A stretch of 32,388 nt of DNA from Planctomycetota bacterium (GTDB lineage: Bacteria; Planctomycetota; MHYJ01; JACQXL01), in the NCBI GenBank assembly GCA_016208805.1, contig JACQXL010000097.1, positions 2,780 to 35,167 of the forward strand, given 5' to 3'. The notes beneath the pieces were generated by a model. That model made no database searches and was not told the DNA's origin. It saw only the letters and a program-made list of their open reading frames with translations. How positions within the stretch are numbered: position 1 is the first letter of the stretch; each line of letters opens with the position of its first letter. A program made the translations under genes and the position numbers. Of this stretch, positions 1 to 7,910 are shown one piece after another.

Positions 1-1001
1 ATAACGGCGGATAGTGCCAGCAGATGGAAGGGTAAAATCGCCCCGATAAACTCTTTCCCGAATAATAAGGGGACAAGCCACGGTGATAAAACCATTAACA
101 CCATTGCGCTCAAAATGGTTAAATAAAGACATATTCTACAGGACTTAGCCGCCAAACGGGCACTTTCCTCTAAATTCTTAAGTGATGCAACAGTCGGAAA
201 AAGGACTGTTACTACAGAAAGGTTAATATAGCCCAATACCCCTTGAAGAGTAGTAGCAATAGCATAAATGCCTACGGCAACCGGTCCGCTCAGATAGTTT
301 AATAATAGAATGGTTAATTGGCCAGCCGAGACCTGCATAATGTTTCCCAGATGCCCCTTCAATCCAAAAGAGAAACTTCTATACAATGCTTCTATTTTGT
401 ATGTAGCATTTAAAAGCGATATTCTTAACTTCCAGATAAAATACCCTAAGTGAATGACCAATCCCAGAAGACCTGTGGCAAGCGCTACTATAAGGGCTGT
501 TTTCACTTCAGGATATAAAAGCAGAAAAATGATATTCCCGCCTGCCATAAAGATACGGATTACGATAGTAAGCATATTAAAGGCGCCGAATCTTTGCATC
601 CCCCGCAACAGATTATTCAGGTGGCCACTGCTAAGCGAAAAGGGAATAGATAATACCCCCAGTAATATTAAATACCCGCTTATCCCCTGTAATAAAGAGG
701 GAATAAATAAATATAACACGCCGCTGATAGCAACAAGAAGAATGCTTGCCCCAAACCCCATTATTAAAGAGTTCCATATTAAGGTTGAGATATGGTAAAG
801 TTTTTGACCGGCAAAATAGACATTAGACATACCGATGCCCATTTCACCAATCAGGGAAAGCAACCCGACCAATGACATAACTACCGCCAGAATACCTCTT
901 TTTTCAGGTCCTAATAACCGCGCCAGGACAATAGCGCTTGCCATTGATAGCACAAACAGAATAATGTTAGAAACAAAAGTTATAATTGTGGCGCGAACCA
1001 T
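1..1001 (-). CDS. Wzx-type polysaccharide flippase (partial, runs off left edge)
   Basis: Reading the minus strand from the ATG at 1001 gives a membrane protein starting MVRATIITFVSNIILFVLSM, followed by IVLARLLGPEKRG, which is the typical N-terminus of MVF/MATE-superfamily polysaccharide flippases (Wzx, RfbX). These proteins move undecaprenyl-linked sugar units across the inner membrane. The frame stays open to the window edge, giving about 333 residues of a family that usually has 420-500, so the C-terminus is missing. The start lies 2 bp after the stop of the upstream glycosyltransferase, so the gene is the last visible member of the surface-sugar operon. The family call is firm from the N-terminal signature and hydrophobicity; the exact substrate cannot be told. 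Confidence 0.82.
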   Translation of the reverse strand, partial: MVRATIITFVSNIILFVLSMASAIVLARLLGPEKRGILAVVMSLVGLLSLIGEMGIGMSNVYFAGQKLYHISTLIWNSLIMGFGASILLVAISGVLYLFIPSLLQGISGYLILLGVLSIPFSLSSGHLNNLLRGMQRFGAFNMLTIVIRIFMAGGNIIFLLLYPEVKTALIVALATGLLGLVIHLGYFIWKLRISLLNATYKIEALYRSFSFGLKGHLGNIMQVSAGQLTILLLNYLSGPVAVGIYAIATTLQGVLGYINLSVVTVLFPTVASLKNLEESARLAAKSCRICLYLTILSAMVLMVLSPWLVPLLFGKEFIGAILPFHLLALSAV

Positions 1002-1003
1002 TT

Positions 1004-2164
1004 TTATCTTTTGACCTCTCTATATATTTTATCTAATTGCTTTCCGATAACTTCACAACTAAATCGTTCCCGGACATAGCGGGACATTTCTTGCGGTTTA
1101 TATTCCTGATAATGGTCAAGCATATAGTCAATGGCTTGGGCTAAAGCCGTAACATCCTTAGGCGGGACAAAAAGAGCCATCTCGTCAGTTAAGTGTTCTC
1201 TAAAGGCGTCTAAGTCGCTGACAATAACCGGTTTGCCAGTTGCCAATGCCTCATAAGGCACTATCCCAAATGTCTCATACAAACTGGGTTGCACCAGGAA
1301 GTCGCATTCCTGCATAAAGTTAGCCACTTCTGGTTTTGTCTTAAAGCCGTGAAATTTTACTATTTGCGAAAGGTTAAGTTGGCGGGTTAATTGTTCATAT
1401 TCAGAACGATTTGGCCCATCACCAACGATATCCAGAACAAAGTCCTTTCGCCTCTGGTAGAGCACAGACAACGCATCTAAAAGATAAGGGATTCCTTTTA
1501 TCGCTACTAATAATGCAACTAATAGTATCTTTTTCGTAGTCCTGTCAGTTTTTGAGTAACAAGAAGGTGGCCGGAATGTGGCGATATCCACAATATTCGG
1601 AATAATTCTGAATTGGGAACGGACTCCGAGTGCTCTAATGTCTTTGGCAAGGACATTACTGACCGGTAAGATGAATTTAGAGTGATTCATTACCAGGCGG
1701 GCTTTTTGCCTTTCAATATATGACATTGGCGGATAACCCGCAAAGGTAGACCACTGTTCGGTAATTATCACCGGAATCCTGTAAAACTTCCCTAAAAGCA
1801 CAGCAGGTAATCCGGAAGAATAAATATGAATATGAATGATATCCGGTTTGCCTGCATTTTTGATTAGATAGCGGAATGCCCTGAAAATACTCCAGTAATA
1901 AATAAGAAAGTTGGTCTTGGGAATAGGCGAGCGAGGAAAATGCACCCTGATAACTCTTATGCCGTCCTCTATCGTGTCCGAACATTCATAAAACCCTTCA
2001 ATGGATGTTTTAATCCCGGCGACATATATAACCATCACATCGTTATAAGGGGAAACGGCTTTAGCGTGTTCTTTAACAAAAACACCTGCCGCAGGATTTT
2101 TCTCGTTCGGATACAGATCAGTAACGAATAAAACCTTCAAACGGGAATTAATTTGTTTAGACAT
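1004..2164 (-). CDS. Glycosyltransferase family 4 (group 1)
   Basis: A 386-residue GT-B fold retaining glycosyltransferase. The N-terminal half starts LKVLFVTDLYPNEKNPAAGVFV (acceptor-binding Rossmann domain). The C-terminal half has KKILLVALLVAIKGIPYLL, DIVGDGP and the E-x7-E motif ETFGIVPYE, followed by the nucleotide-sugar site ATGKPVIVSD. It would add one sugar to a lipid-linked glycan at the inner face of the membrane. It sits 3 bp after the radical SAM gene and 2 bp before the flippase. It is a paralogue of the gene at 4996-6144; the two proteins are only moderately alike except over the C-terminal segment encoded by 1101-1288, which is almost identical at DNA level (see findings). Donor and acceptor are unknown. 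Confidence 0.9.
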   Translation of the reverse strand: MSKQINSRLKVLFVTDLYPNEKNPAAGVFVKEHAKAVSPYNDVMVIYVAGIKTSIEGFYECSDTIEDGIRVIRVHFPRSPIPKTNFLIYYWSIFRAFRYLIKNAGKPDIIHIHIYSSGLPAVLLGKFYRIPVIITEQWSTFAGYPPMSYIERQKARLVMNHSKFILPVSNVLAKDIRALGVRSQFRIIPNIVDIATFRPPSCYSKTDRTTKKILLVALLVAIKGIPYLLDALSVLYQRRKDFVLDIVGDGPNRSEYEQLTRQLNLSQIVKFHGFKTKPEVANFMQECDFLVQPSLYETFGIVPYEALATGKPVIVSDLDAFREHLTDEMALFVPPKDVTALAQAIDYMLDHYQEYKPQEMSRYVRERFSCEVIGKQLDKIYREVKR

Positions 2165-2167
2165 CGT

Positions 2168-3241
2168 TTAATCCTTTACCAACTGATATGACTTACAATG
2201 CCGGTCATAGTGGGACCTGATTTTCCCTGTCTGTTTAGAAGAAGGAATAAACTCGGTTCGCCACACATTACATTTAGAACAAAGTATTTCAGGCCCAAAG
2301 GTATTAGTCAGTGCCGCGTATCTCAAGGAAGTAAAAGGTTTGCTTTGCCAAACTTCAATTATCTTCTGTTTGGTTATATTACCCAAAACATTAATGCCTG
2401 CAATATCATAACAGCAGGTCGTGACATCACCATTCCAGAGTATTGCAAGATAAAAAAAAGGGAAATTACAATATTTTTTCTGGTTGGTCGGCTGGTCAAA
2501 AAAAGTCATTCTGTTTATAACCTCTAAGTTTTCATTCTGGCAGGGTTCAATTACCACACAATCTACAATATTAACCCAGCGGTTTATGAATTCTGTTATC
2601 TCCACTGGTGTATGTTCTGAAACGGTTAAGTTAGTAATAATCTGTGGCTTGGTGTAAGCACCACGTTTTCTTATCAGGTTAATGATATTTCGTGCAACAA
2701 TATTATAATTAGAACCGACCCGGATTGACTGGTGTCTCTCTCGTAACCCGTCAAGACTAATCGTAATTCTATCAATTCTGTTATTCACGATTGCTTGTGC
2801 CACATCATCAGTAAGTAACATACCATTAGTATTAAAACCGATTTGGAATACTTTTTTAGATGCGGCATACTCCAGCATCTTGGCGAATTTATTGTGAAGC
2901 ATACTTTCTCCACCGAAATTCAACCCTAATTCTATCACATAATTCAGTTGGGAAAGTTCATCAATGATTTTTTTGTACAAAGCCCATTCCATAACGCCTT
3001 TCTGACGAGGTTGATATAATAATGGTCTTTGGGCATAGCAAGTTTTACAATGTAAATTGCAGAAATTGGTTGGCTCAATAGCCACAGCGAATAATCTGGG
3101 AGTGAAGATGTTCGCGATTTTAGGAACATATTCCATTGATTTTCTCATAATGCGCCGGTAGGCGCCGGATGCAAGATGAGAGAAACTCCTTCCTTTATAA
3201 GTTCTATAAATGCTCCCTATTTTACTGAAGATGTCTTTCAT
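2168..3241 (-). CDS. Radical SAM/SPASM domain protein
   Basis: I take the ATG at 3241 as start, giving 357 residues; a TTG 18 bp upstream would overlap the preceding gene by 16 bp. The 4Fe-4S motif CxxxCxxC is at residues 61-68 (CNLHCKTC), preceded by AIEPTNF as in SPASM-type enzymes. The C-terminal part has paired cysteines (KKYCNF, TTCCYD, LCSKCN) of a SPASM auxiliary-cluster domain. Such enzymes generate a 5'-deoxyadenosyl radical and modify peptides, or sugars and lipids in polysaccharide clusters. Spacing of 2 bp to the methyltransferase upstream and 3 bp to the glycosyltransferase downstream says operon. A role in tailoring a glycan or lipid carrier is an inference from context. Confidence 0.87.
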   Translation of the reverse strand: MKDIFSKIGSIYRTYKGRSFSHLASGAYRRIMRKSMEYVPKIANIFTPRLFAVAIEPTNFCNLHCKTCYAQRPLLYQPRQKGVMEWALYKKIIDELSQLNYVIELGLNFGGESMLHNKFAKMLEYAASKKVFQIGFNTNGMLLTDDVAQAIVNNRIDRITISLDGLRERHQSIRVGSNYNIVARNIINLIRKRGAYTKPQIITNLTVSEHTPVEITEFINRWVNIVDCVVIEPCQNENLEVINRMTFFDQPTNQKKYCNFPFFYLAILWNGDVTTCCYDIAGINVLGNITKQKIIEVWQSKPFTSLRYAALTNTFGPEILCSKCNVWRTEFIPSSKQTGKIRSHYDRHCKSYQLVKD

Positions 3242-3243
3242 TA

Positions 3244-4044
3244 TTATACTTTCTGGCAAATTACCAATTGTGTTGATGGCTTTTTTGTCAGCATCCGGGT
3301 AAACAAAACCTCAAGGGGATAAAGAATTAGTCCTATAATATAACCGGCTAATTCATTTCGTTGTATAATATTTTCAAATCTATACCAGAGCGCTATTCTC
3401 CACCTGTGCGGTGAATTAAAGGGAATAGCCATCAGGATAAAAATGGGGGACTGACGCAGAACCCGAAACCCCATTTGCGAAAGGATGTCTTTAACCCAGC
3501 CCTCAGGACGCCAGACCTCTTGATAGGTTCGGAAAATATTCCTCTGCATAAGAGCATCCGAAAAAATAAAATAGCCGTCTGGTTTAAGTAGCCGGCTAAT
3601 ATTTTTCAGGGCGCTTTGGTAATGCTGGTCGTCCACGATATGTCCTAATACATCAAAAGCCGTTACCACATCAATGGATGCTGATTTTATGACAGAATCT
3701 GGCAGGGGAGTCCCGATATCCAGGTTATGGAAGGCAAATTCTGGATATTTTGCGGCAAGCATTTTTACTGATGTCGGTGCAATATCTATTCCACTCATTG
3801 ACTTAACGCCTAATCGTTGCCATAAATCAATATAGAAACCCGTGCCGCAACCGATGTCTAATACGCGAAGGTTGTGGTAATCTAACTTAAGGGCTTGAAT
3901 TGACCTCAGGAAAACAGTTTTTCTTAGCCGATATAACCACCTGTTATAGCATTGTCCCAGTTTCGTATGTCCGACACCCTTTAGCCCCGGATAGGTCTGT
4001 AGCCGTTTATCCCAGTATTCCCTGGAGTTAAGATGTTCCTGCAT
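3244..4044 (-). CDS. SAM-dependent methyltransferase (class I)
   Basis: A 266-residue class I methyltransferase. Motif I is VLDIGCGTGFYIDL at about residues 58-71, followed by the acidic end of strand 2 (GIDIAP). The motif IV-like segment DVVTAFDVLGHI and motif V/VI region LLKPDGYFIFSD are in order. It uses S-adenosylmethionine and probably methylates a sugar or lipid intermediate. The C-terminus has a hydrophobic stretch (LAGYIIGLILYPLEVLF) that may dock it on the membrane. It belongs to the polysaccharide operon but is separated from the upstream methyltransferase by 223 bp that contain a MITE-like insert, so it may depend on readthrough. Substrate not identifiable. Confidence 0.88.
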   Translation of the reverse strand: MQEHLNSREYWDKRLQTYPGLKGVGHTKLGQCYNRWLYRLRKTVFLRSIQALKLDYHNLRVLDIGCGTGFYIDLWQRLGVKSMSGIDIAPTSVKMLAAKYPEFAFHNLDIGTPLPDSVIKSASIDVVTAFDVLGHIVDDQHYQSALKNISRLLKPDGYFIFSDALMQRNIFRTYQEVWRPEGWVKDILSQMGFRVLRQSPIFILMAIPFNSPHRWRIALWYRFENIIQRNELAGYIIGLILYPLEVLFTRMLTKKPSTQLVICQKV

Positions 4045-4087
4045 TAAACAGTTTCTCCTTATAGTTCACTATCTGAACAGATAATAC

Positions 4088-4215
4088 AAGTGGTTTCATA
4101 AGGTTCGGACACCCCCCTTAATCCCCCCTTATACCCCCCTTTCTCCCCCCTTATTAAGGGGGGAATTAGGGGGGTGTTGGGGTGTTTTCCCTCTGAAGGA
4201 CTTATGAAACCACTT
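4088..4215. mobile_element. 128-bp MITE-like palindromic element
   Basis: The element is bounded by perfect 15-bp terminal inverted repeats, AAGTGGTTTCATAAG at 4088-4102 and its complement at 4201-4215. Inside lies a second nested dyad of C-runs and G-runs (about 4110-4130 against 4152-4178). It encodes nothing convincing. It sits between two methyltransferase genes of one operon and, if transcribed, would fold into a very stable hairpin that could attenuate or process the mRNA. Confidence 0.6.
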
Positions 4216-4267
4216 CTACTATCTACTGCATAATCCCTCTTAGCGGAATGGGTTGCGACCTTATGGA

Positions 4268-4999
4268 TTATTTTTTTACGCGGACGATATAAATTAAGCA
4301 CCAACCATGTTTGTCGCCCTTCATAAATAAATAAAAGAAAGGTAGCATTATGTTACGCCAAAGAGTAAATTTTGATATAATTCGCCAGTTCGGAAAATGT
4401 ACCAGAGGCAGTGTGCCACCCGAACCTTTATAAATTATCTCTAACTCATTTTTCTGAAATATTATCTCTAATTCCTTACCGGTCAAGGGATTAATATGAC
4501 CGTATTTTAGCGACTCATCATCCAAAAAGTGCTCAAAAACACCGCTTCTTAAAAAGACATAACGTGATAGAAATGATGTAACATTAGGCGTTGTCAGAAC
4601 TATGATACCCCCCGGTTTCACTAAGGTTACACACTGCTGTATAAATTGCCAGGGATTGTAAAGATGTTCTATAACTTCCAAAGCGATTAACCCGTCATAC
4701 TTCTTTTGGAAATTATTAGTGAAGTTTTGATGTAGGTCTATAAAGGTTATGGCTATATTCTTGGTTTTGAATTGTTTTGTATCTACATCGCAGGCATCAA
4801 CATTGTAGCCGTGGTCAATGAGTCGTAAAGAAAAAGCCCCTTCACCCGCCCCCATATCTAATACAGAAGCAGGTGGCGGTAAATATTTCTTGATTAATTC
4901 CATAACCTGTCCATGCAAACCCTCACGGTCATGAATGAGAATACCCTTATAATACTCAAGAGGAATTGTACCAAATTGAATCAATTTTAAGTTTTTCAT
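4268..4999 (-). CDS. SAM-dependent methyltransferase (UbiG/Methyltransf_23 type)
   Basis: A 243-residue class I methyltransferase with motif I VLDMGAGEGAFSLRL near residues 45-59, post-I acidic residue in DACDVD, a central YDGLIALEVIEHLYNP block, and LVKPGGIIVLTTPNV. This arrangement matches UbiG/Methyltransf_23-like enzymes found in cell-surface glycan clusters. Its ATG overlaps the stop codon of the upstream glycosyltransferase (ATGA overlap), a sign of translational coupling. It is not closely related to the methyltransferase at 3244-4044, so the operon has two distinct methyl-transfer steps. Substrate unknown. Confidence 0.88.
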   Translation of the reverse strand: MKNLKLIQFGTIPLEYYKGILIHDREGLHGQVMELIKKYLPPPASVLDMGAGEGAFSLRLIDHGYNVDACDVDTKQFKTKNIAITFIDLHQNFTNNFQKKYDGLIALEVIEHLYNPWQFIQQCVTLVKPGGIIVLTTPNVTSFLSRYVFLRSGVFEHFLDDESLKYGHINPLTGKELEIIFQKNELEIIYKGSGGTLPLVHFPNWRIISKFTLWRNIMLPFFYLFMKGDKHGWCLIYIVRVKK

Positions 5000-6144
5000 A
5001 AATGGACCACTATACTTTGATAGATATTATTAAATTGTGTTCCGATTATCTCATAACTAAATTTATTCCGAACATATTGAGCAAGTTGCTCCGGATTGTA
5101 TTCCTGATAATGGTCAAGCATATAGTCAATGGCTTGGGCTAAAGCCGTAACATCCTTTGGTGGAACAAAAAGAGCCATCTCGTTAGTTAAGTGTTCTCTA
5201 AAGGCGTCTAAGTCGCTGACAATAACCGGTTTGCCAGTTGCCAATGCCTCATAAGGCGCTATCCCAAATGTTTCATACAAACTGGGCTGAACTAAAAAAT
5301 CACACTTTCTTATGAACTCCGCCACCTCGTTTTTTGGCCGTATGCCTTGGAACCGCACCATATCACCTAAACCAAGTTTGGCAGTTAACCGCTCATATTC
5401 CGCACGATAATTTCCATCTCCAACGATATCTAAAAAGAAATCATCCCTTTTATTAGCCAAGCGGTCTAATGCCCTTAAAAGATAAGGAATACCCTTAACG
5501 GCTTCTAATAGTCCCACAAATAGAATCTTTTTTGCACCCTGCATTTGTGTTGGAGTATGTGCCGGATAGAACAGTTCAGTATCTACAACATTGGGAATAA
5601 CACACTGCCGGCGAGGTTTCATTGAGCCGGCAATATATCTGCCAAGATATTCGCTGACAGGCAGGACGACTTTAGCATTTTTCATAACAAAACGTGCCGC
5701 CTGGCTATTAACACCTTTCAATGACGGGTATCCTACAAATCCCGAATAATGTTCTGTGATAACCAGTGGTATCCGATATATTTTACTTAAGATGACAGCG
5801 GGAACACCCGCAAAACATACATTTAGATGGATAATATCCGGTCTAAAGCCATCTTTGATTAACCTGCGGAATATTTTTAGCATACCCCAGCAATGGAATA
5901 TGAAATCGGTCATGGGAACCGGTGACCGGCGATAATTGAGACGAATGGTCCGGATACCATCTTCTATCCGGTCCGAATATTCGTAAAGGCATTTGATTGG
6001 TTTCTTAGCCCTTTCGGGATAAATAACCACTACATCATTATAAAGGGAAACGGCTTTAACGTGCCTCCGGATAAAGATACCGGCCGCAAGATTCTCATCG
6101 GTCGGATACCATCCGGCGATAAATAGTATTTTTAAGCGGTTCAT
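4996..6144 (-). CDS. Glycosyltransferase family 4 (group 1), paralogue
   Basis: A 382-residue GT-B enzyme starting MNRLKILFIAGWYPTDENLA. It has KKILFVGLLEAVKGIPYLL, DIVGDGNYRAEYE, the E-x7-E motif ETFGIAPYE and ATGKPVIVSD. It is a paralogue of the gene at 1004-2164; both start with the same fold signature and share an almost identical C-terminal segment (DNA 5099-5286). It lies 1 bp after the asparagine synthase C-terminal fragment and overlaps the next methyltransferase by an ATGA junction. It likely adds a hexose to the same lipid-linked glycan. The specificity-determining N-terminal halves of the two paralogues differ, which suggests different acceptors. Confidence 0.9.
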   Translation of the reverse strand: MNRLKILFIAGWYPTDENLAAGIFIRRHVKAVSLYNDVVVIYPERAKKPIKCLYEYSDRIEDGIRTIRLNYRRSPVPMTDFIFHCWGMLKIFRRLIKDGFRPDIIHLNVCFAGVPAVILSKIYRIPLVITEHYSGFVGYPSLKGVNSQAARFVMKNAKVVLPVSEYLGRYIAGSMKPRRQCVIPNVVDTELFYPAHTPTQMQGAKKILFVGLLEAVKGIPYLLRALDRLANKRDDFFLDIVGDGNYRAEYERLTAKLGLGDMVRFQGIRPKNEVAEFIRKCDFLVQPSLYETFGIAPYEALATGKPVIVSDLDAFREHLTNEMALFVPPKDVTALAQAIDYMLDHYQEYNPEQLAQYVRNKFSYEIIGTQFNNIYQSIVVHL

Positions 6145-6145
6145 C

Positions 6146-6535
6146 TCATTTCCCCCAGAAGACCCTTAGCCACAGTTCAAGGTTTATCCATTTCCAGAGA
6201 TTGGTGATGCGCGGTAAATCGTCCGATAAGGTCGACTCTATCATATCAATAACTGATTTTGGGTTAACAAAATCATTGCTGAGAGAAGTATTGTTAAAGA
6301 GGTCGGTAATTGTCTTCTTGTTTTCTTTCAACCAGTTTACCTCCGGGGTGCCGAATCCGATTTTATCACGTCTGTTTCTGACCGCATCGGGCAGGATACC
6401 CTTCATCGCCTGTCGCAGAACCCATTTTGTTAAACCATCACTTATTTTGTAGTTTGCCGGCAGGGAGAATATAAATTCAACCAGCCGGTGGTCCAGGAAC
6501 GGAACGCGCAACAGGCCGGAGGACAGATACTGCAC
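6146..6535 (-). CDS. asnB: Asparagine synthase, C-terminal fragment (frameshifted)
   Basis: This frame carries the C-terminal part of the synthetase domain: RVPFLDHRLVEFIFSLPANYKI, GLTKWVLRQAMKGILP, RRDKIGFGTPEVNWL. These are standard end-of-AsnB signatures. The reading frame continues upstream of the listed start as LTVQYLSSGLLR, which resembles the segment normally found before DRNSM. The conserved DRNSMxxSxE(A/S)R block that should precede VPFLDHR is absent. It belongs to the same gene as 6477-7904, which is in another frame. Either the gene is inactivated or the assembly has errors here. Confidence 0.75.
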   Translation of the reverse strand: MQYLSSGLLRVPFLDHRLVEFIFSLPANYKISDGLTKWVLRQAMKGILPDAVRNRRDKIGFGTPEVNWLKENKKTITDLFNNTSLSNDFVNPKSVIDMIESTLSDDLPRITNLWKWINLELWLRVFWGK

Positions 6536-7904
6536 GGTTAAACGGCGACTTTGAAGGTAACAGTTTATTTATAAACTGCCGGCTAATTGATTTTATAAAG
6601 GAAGGACAAGTTTTATAAATGGTATGCAGTAAAACCCATTTCTTATTAAAACTACTATTCTTAATTTCCCGATATGCCTGTGTAATTCTAAATGCATTGA
6701 TTAATTGAGCAATGAATGTTCCCTGATATGACCCATAACCTGCCATCAATTCATCACCGCCCTGCCCGTCAAGTAAGACCTTGACTCCATTGTTGGCGGT
6801 TAGTTTCATAACCGACCACTGGGCATAGATTGAGGTTGAGCCGAACGGCTCATCCTGATGCCAGATAAGACGCTCCAGGTCGGTCCAGAGACCCTGTCCG
6901 TTTGGGAAGGTCAGGTGACTTTCCGCGCCGGTCTGGTTTAACACCTCTTTGATGAACCGTCGTTCATCAACCCGTGGGTCGTCATAACAGGCAGAGAATG
7001 TCTTCTGGTGCCGGCCGATTAATTCCGGCTTGATTATCTTGTTATCGCGGATAAGGTTATTCGCCAGGCAAACAATAGAGGAAGAATCCAGCCCGCCGCT
7101 CAGGCAGGTGCCAACCGGCACATCACTCCTGAGACGGAGCCGAACAGAATCTTCTAAAAGGTTCTTGAAGCGGTCAGTGATATCTTTTCCATTCAATGAG
7201 TTATCGTTGAATCGATGATTAACAGCAATATCCCACCACTTATTAACTTCTAAACATCTGTCGGGATTGATGGTCAAGTAATGTGCCGGTCGTAATTGCT
7301 TAATCTGATGGAAAAATGTTTCTTCACTATGGTCAATCAGACCGGTGGTCAAATAATCGTAGATGATTGTTTCATCAGGTTTCCTGGGGACGGCCGGGTG
7401 AGTCAGGATTGATTTAATCTCGGAAGCGAAGACAAAGGTTTTGCCGTCCCAGAAGTAATAGAACGGTTTGATGCCGAAATGGTCCCGGGCGCAGAATAAT
7501 CGTCTCCGTTTTGAATTCCAGATGGCAAACGCCCACATTCCGTTAAAGTGCCGCAGGCAGTCTTCGCCCCATTCTTCATAGGCGTGAATAATGACCTCGG
7601 TATCCGTATCGGAACGGAAGCGGTGGCCAAGTTTCTGGAGTTCGGAGCGAAGTTCTATATAGTTATATATCTCACCGTTATAGGTAATCCAGATGGTCTG
7701 GTTCTCATTGGACATTGGCTGATGGCCAGCAGGAGAAAGGTCAATGATAGAAAGCCGTCTGTTGGCCAGGCCGACGAAAGGTGATTGCTGATTTAAGTAG
7801 ATGCCTTCGTCATCCGGGCCGCGGTGGGCCAGGGCATCGTTCATCCGTTTGACGACGTCCTTGTCAACAGGTTCGTTAGAATATATTCCACAGATTCCAC
7901 ACAT
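6477..7904 (-). CDS. asnB: Asparagine synthase (glutamine-hydrolysing), N-terminal part, frameshifted
   Basis: The protein begins MCGICGIYS, so Cys2 is the class II glutaminase nucleophile. NRRLSIIDLSPAGHQPM and NGEIYNY follow as in AsnB. The synthetase half has the PP-loop SGGLDSSSIVCLANNL and the LLDGQGGDELMAGYG motif. The enzyme would amidate aspartate, or in polysaccharide clusters a uronic acid, using glutamine and ATP. The frame ends in a non-homologous tail (after SKSPFN) where the match moves to the frame of 6146-6535. Between these points a normal AsnB has a few dozen more residues. The start lies 6 bp after the stop of the GGDEF gene, so it is in the same operon. Confidence 0.88.
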   Translation of the reverse strand: MCGICGIYSNEPVDKDVVKRMNDALAHRGPDDEGIYLNQQSPFVGLANRRLSIIDLSPAGHQPMSNENQTIWITYNGEIYNYIELRSELQKLGHRFRSDTDTEVIIHAYEEWGEDCLRHFNGMWAFAIWNSKRRRLFCARDHFGIKPFYYFWDGKTFVFASEIKSILTHPAVPRKPDETIIYDYLTTGLIDHSEETFFHQIKQLRPAHYLTINPDRCLEVNKWWDIAVNHRFNDNSLNGKDITDRFKNLLEDSVRLRLRSDVPVGTCLSGGLDSSSIVCLANNLIRDNKIIKPELIGRHQKTFSACYDDPRVDERRFIKEVLNQTGAESHLTFPNGQGLWTDLERLIWHQDEPFGSTSIYAQWSVMKLTANNGVKVLLDGQGGDELMAGYGSYQGTFIAQLINAFRITQAYREIKNSSFNKKWVLLHTIYKTCPSFIKSISRQFINKLLPSKSPFNRAVSVLRPVARSVPGPPAG

Positions 7905-7910
7905 AATTAG

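Noticed and set aside
454..798. Plus-strand 114-residue frame
   Set aside because: Antisense shadow of the flippase gene; composition unlike a protein of its own.
4059..4304. Minus-strand 81-residue frame
   Set aside because: It is the translated MITE-like hairpin (PLIPPLIRGEKGG) and overlaps the real methyltransferase.
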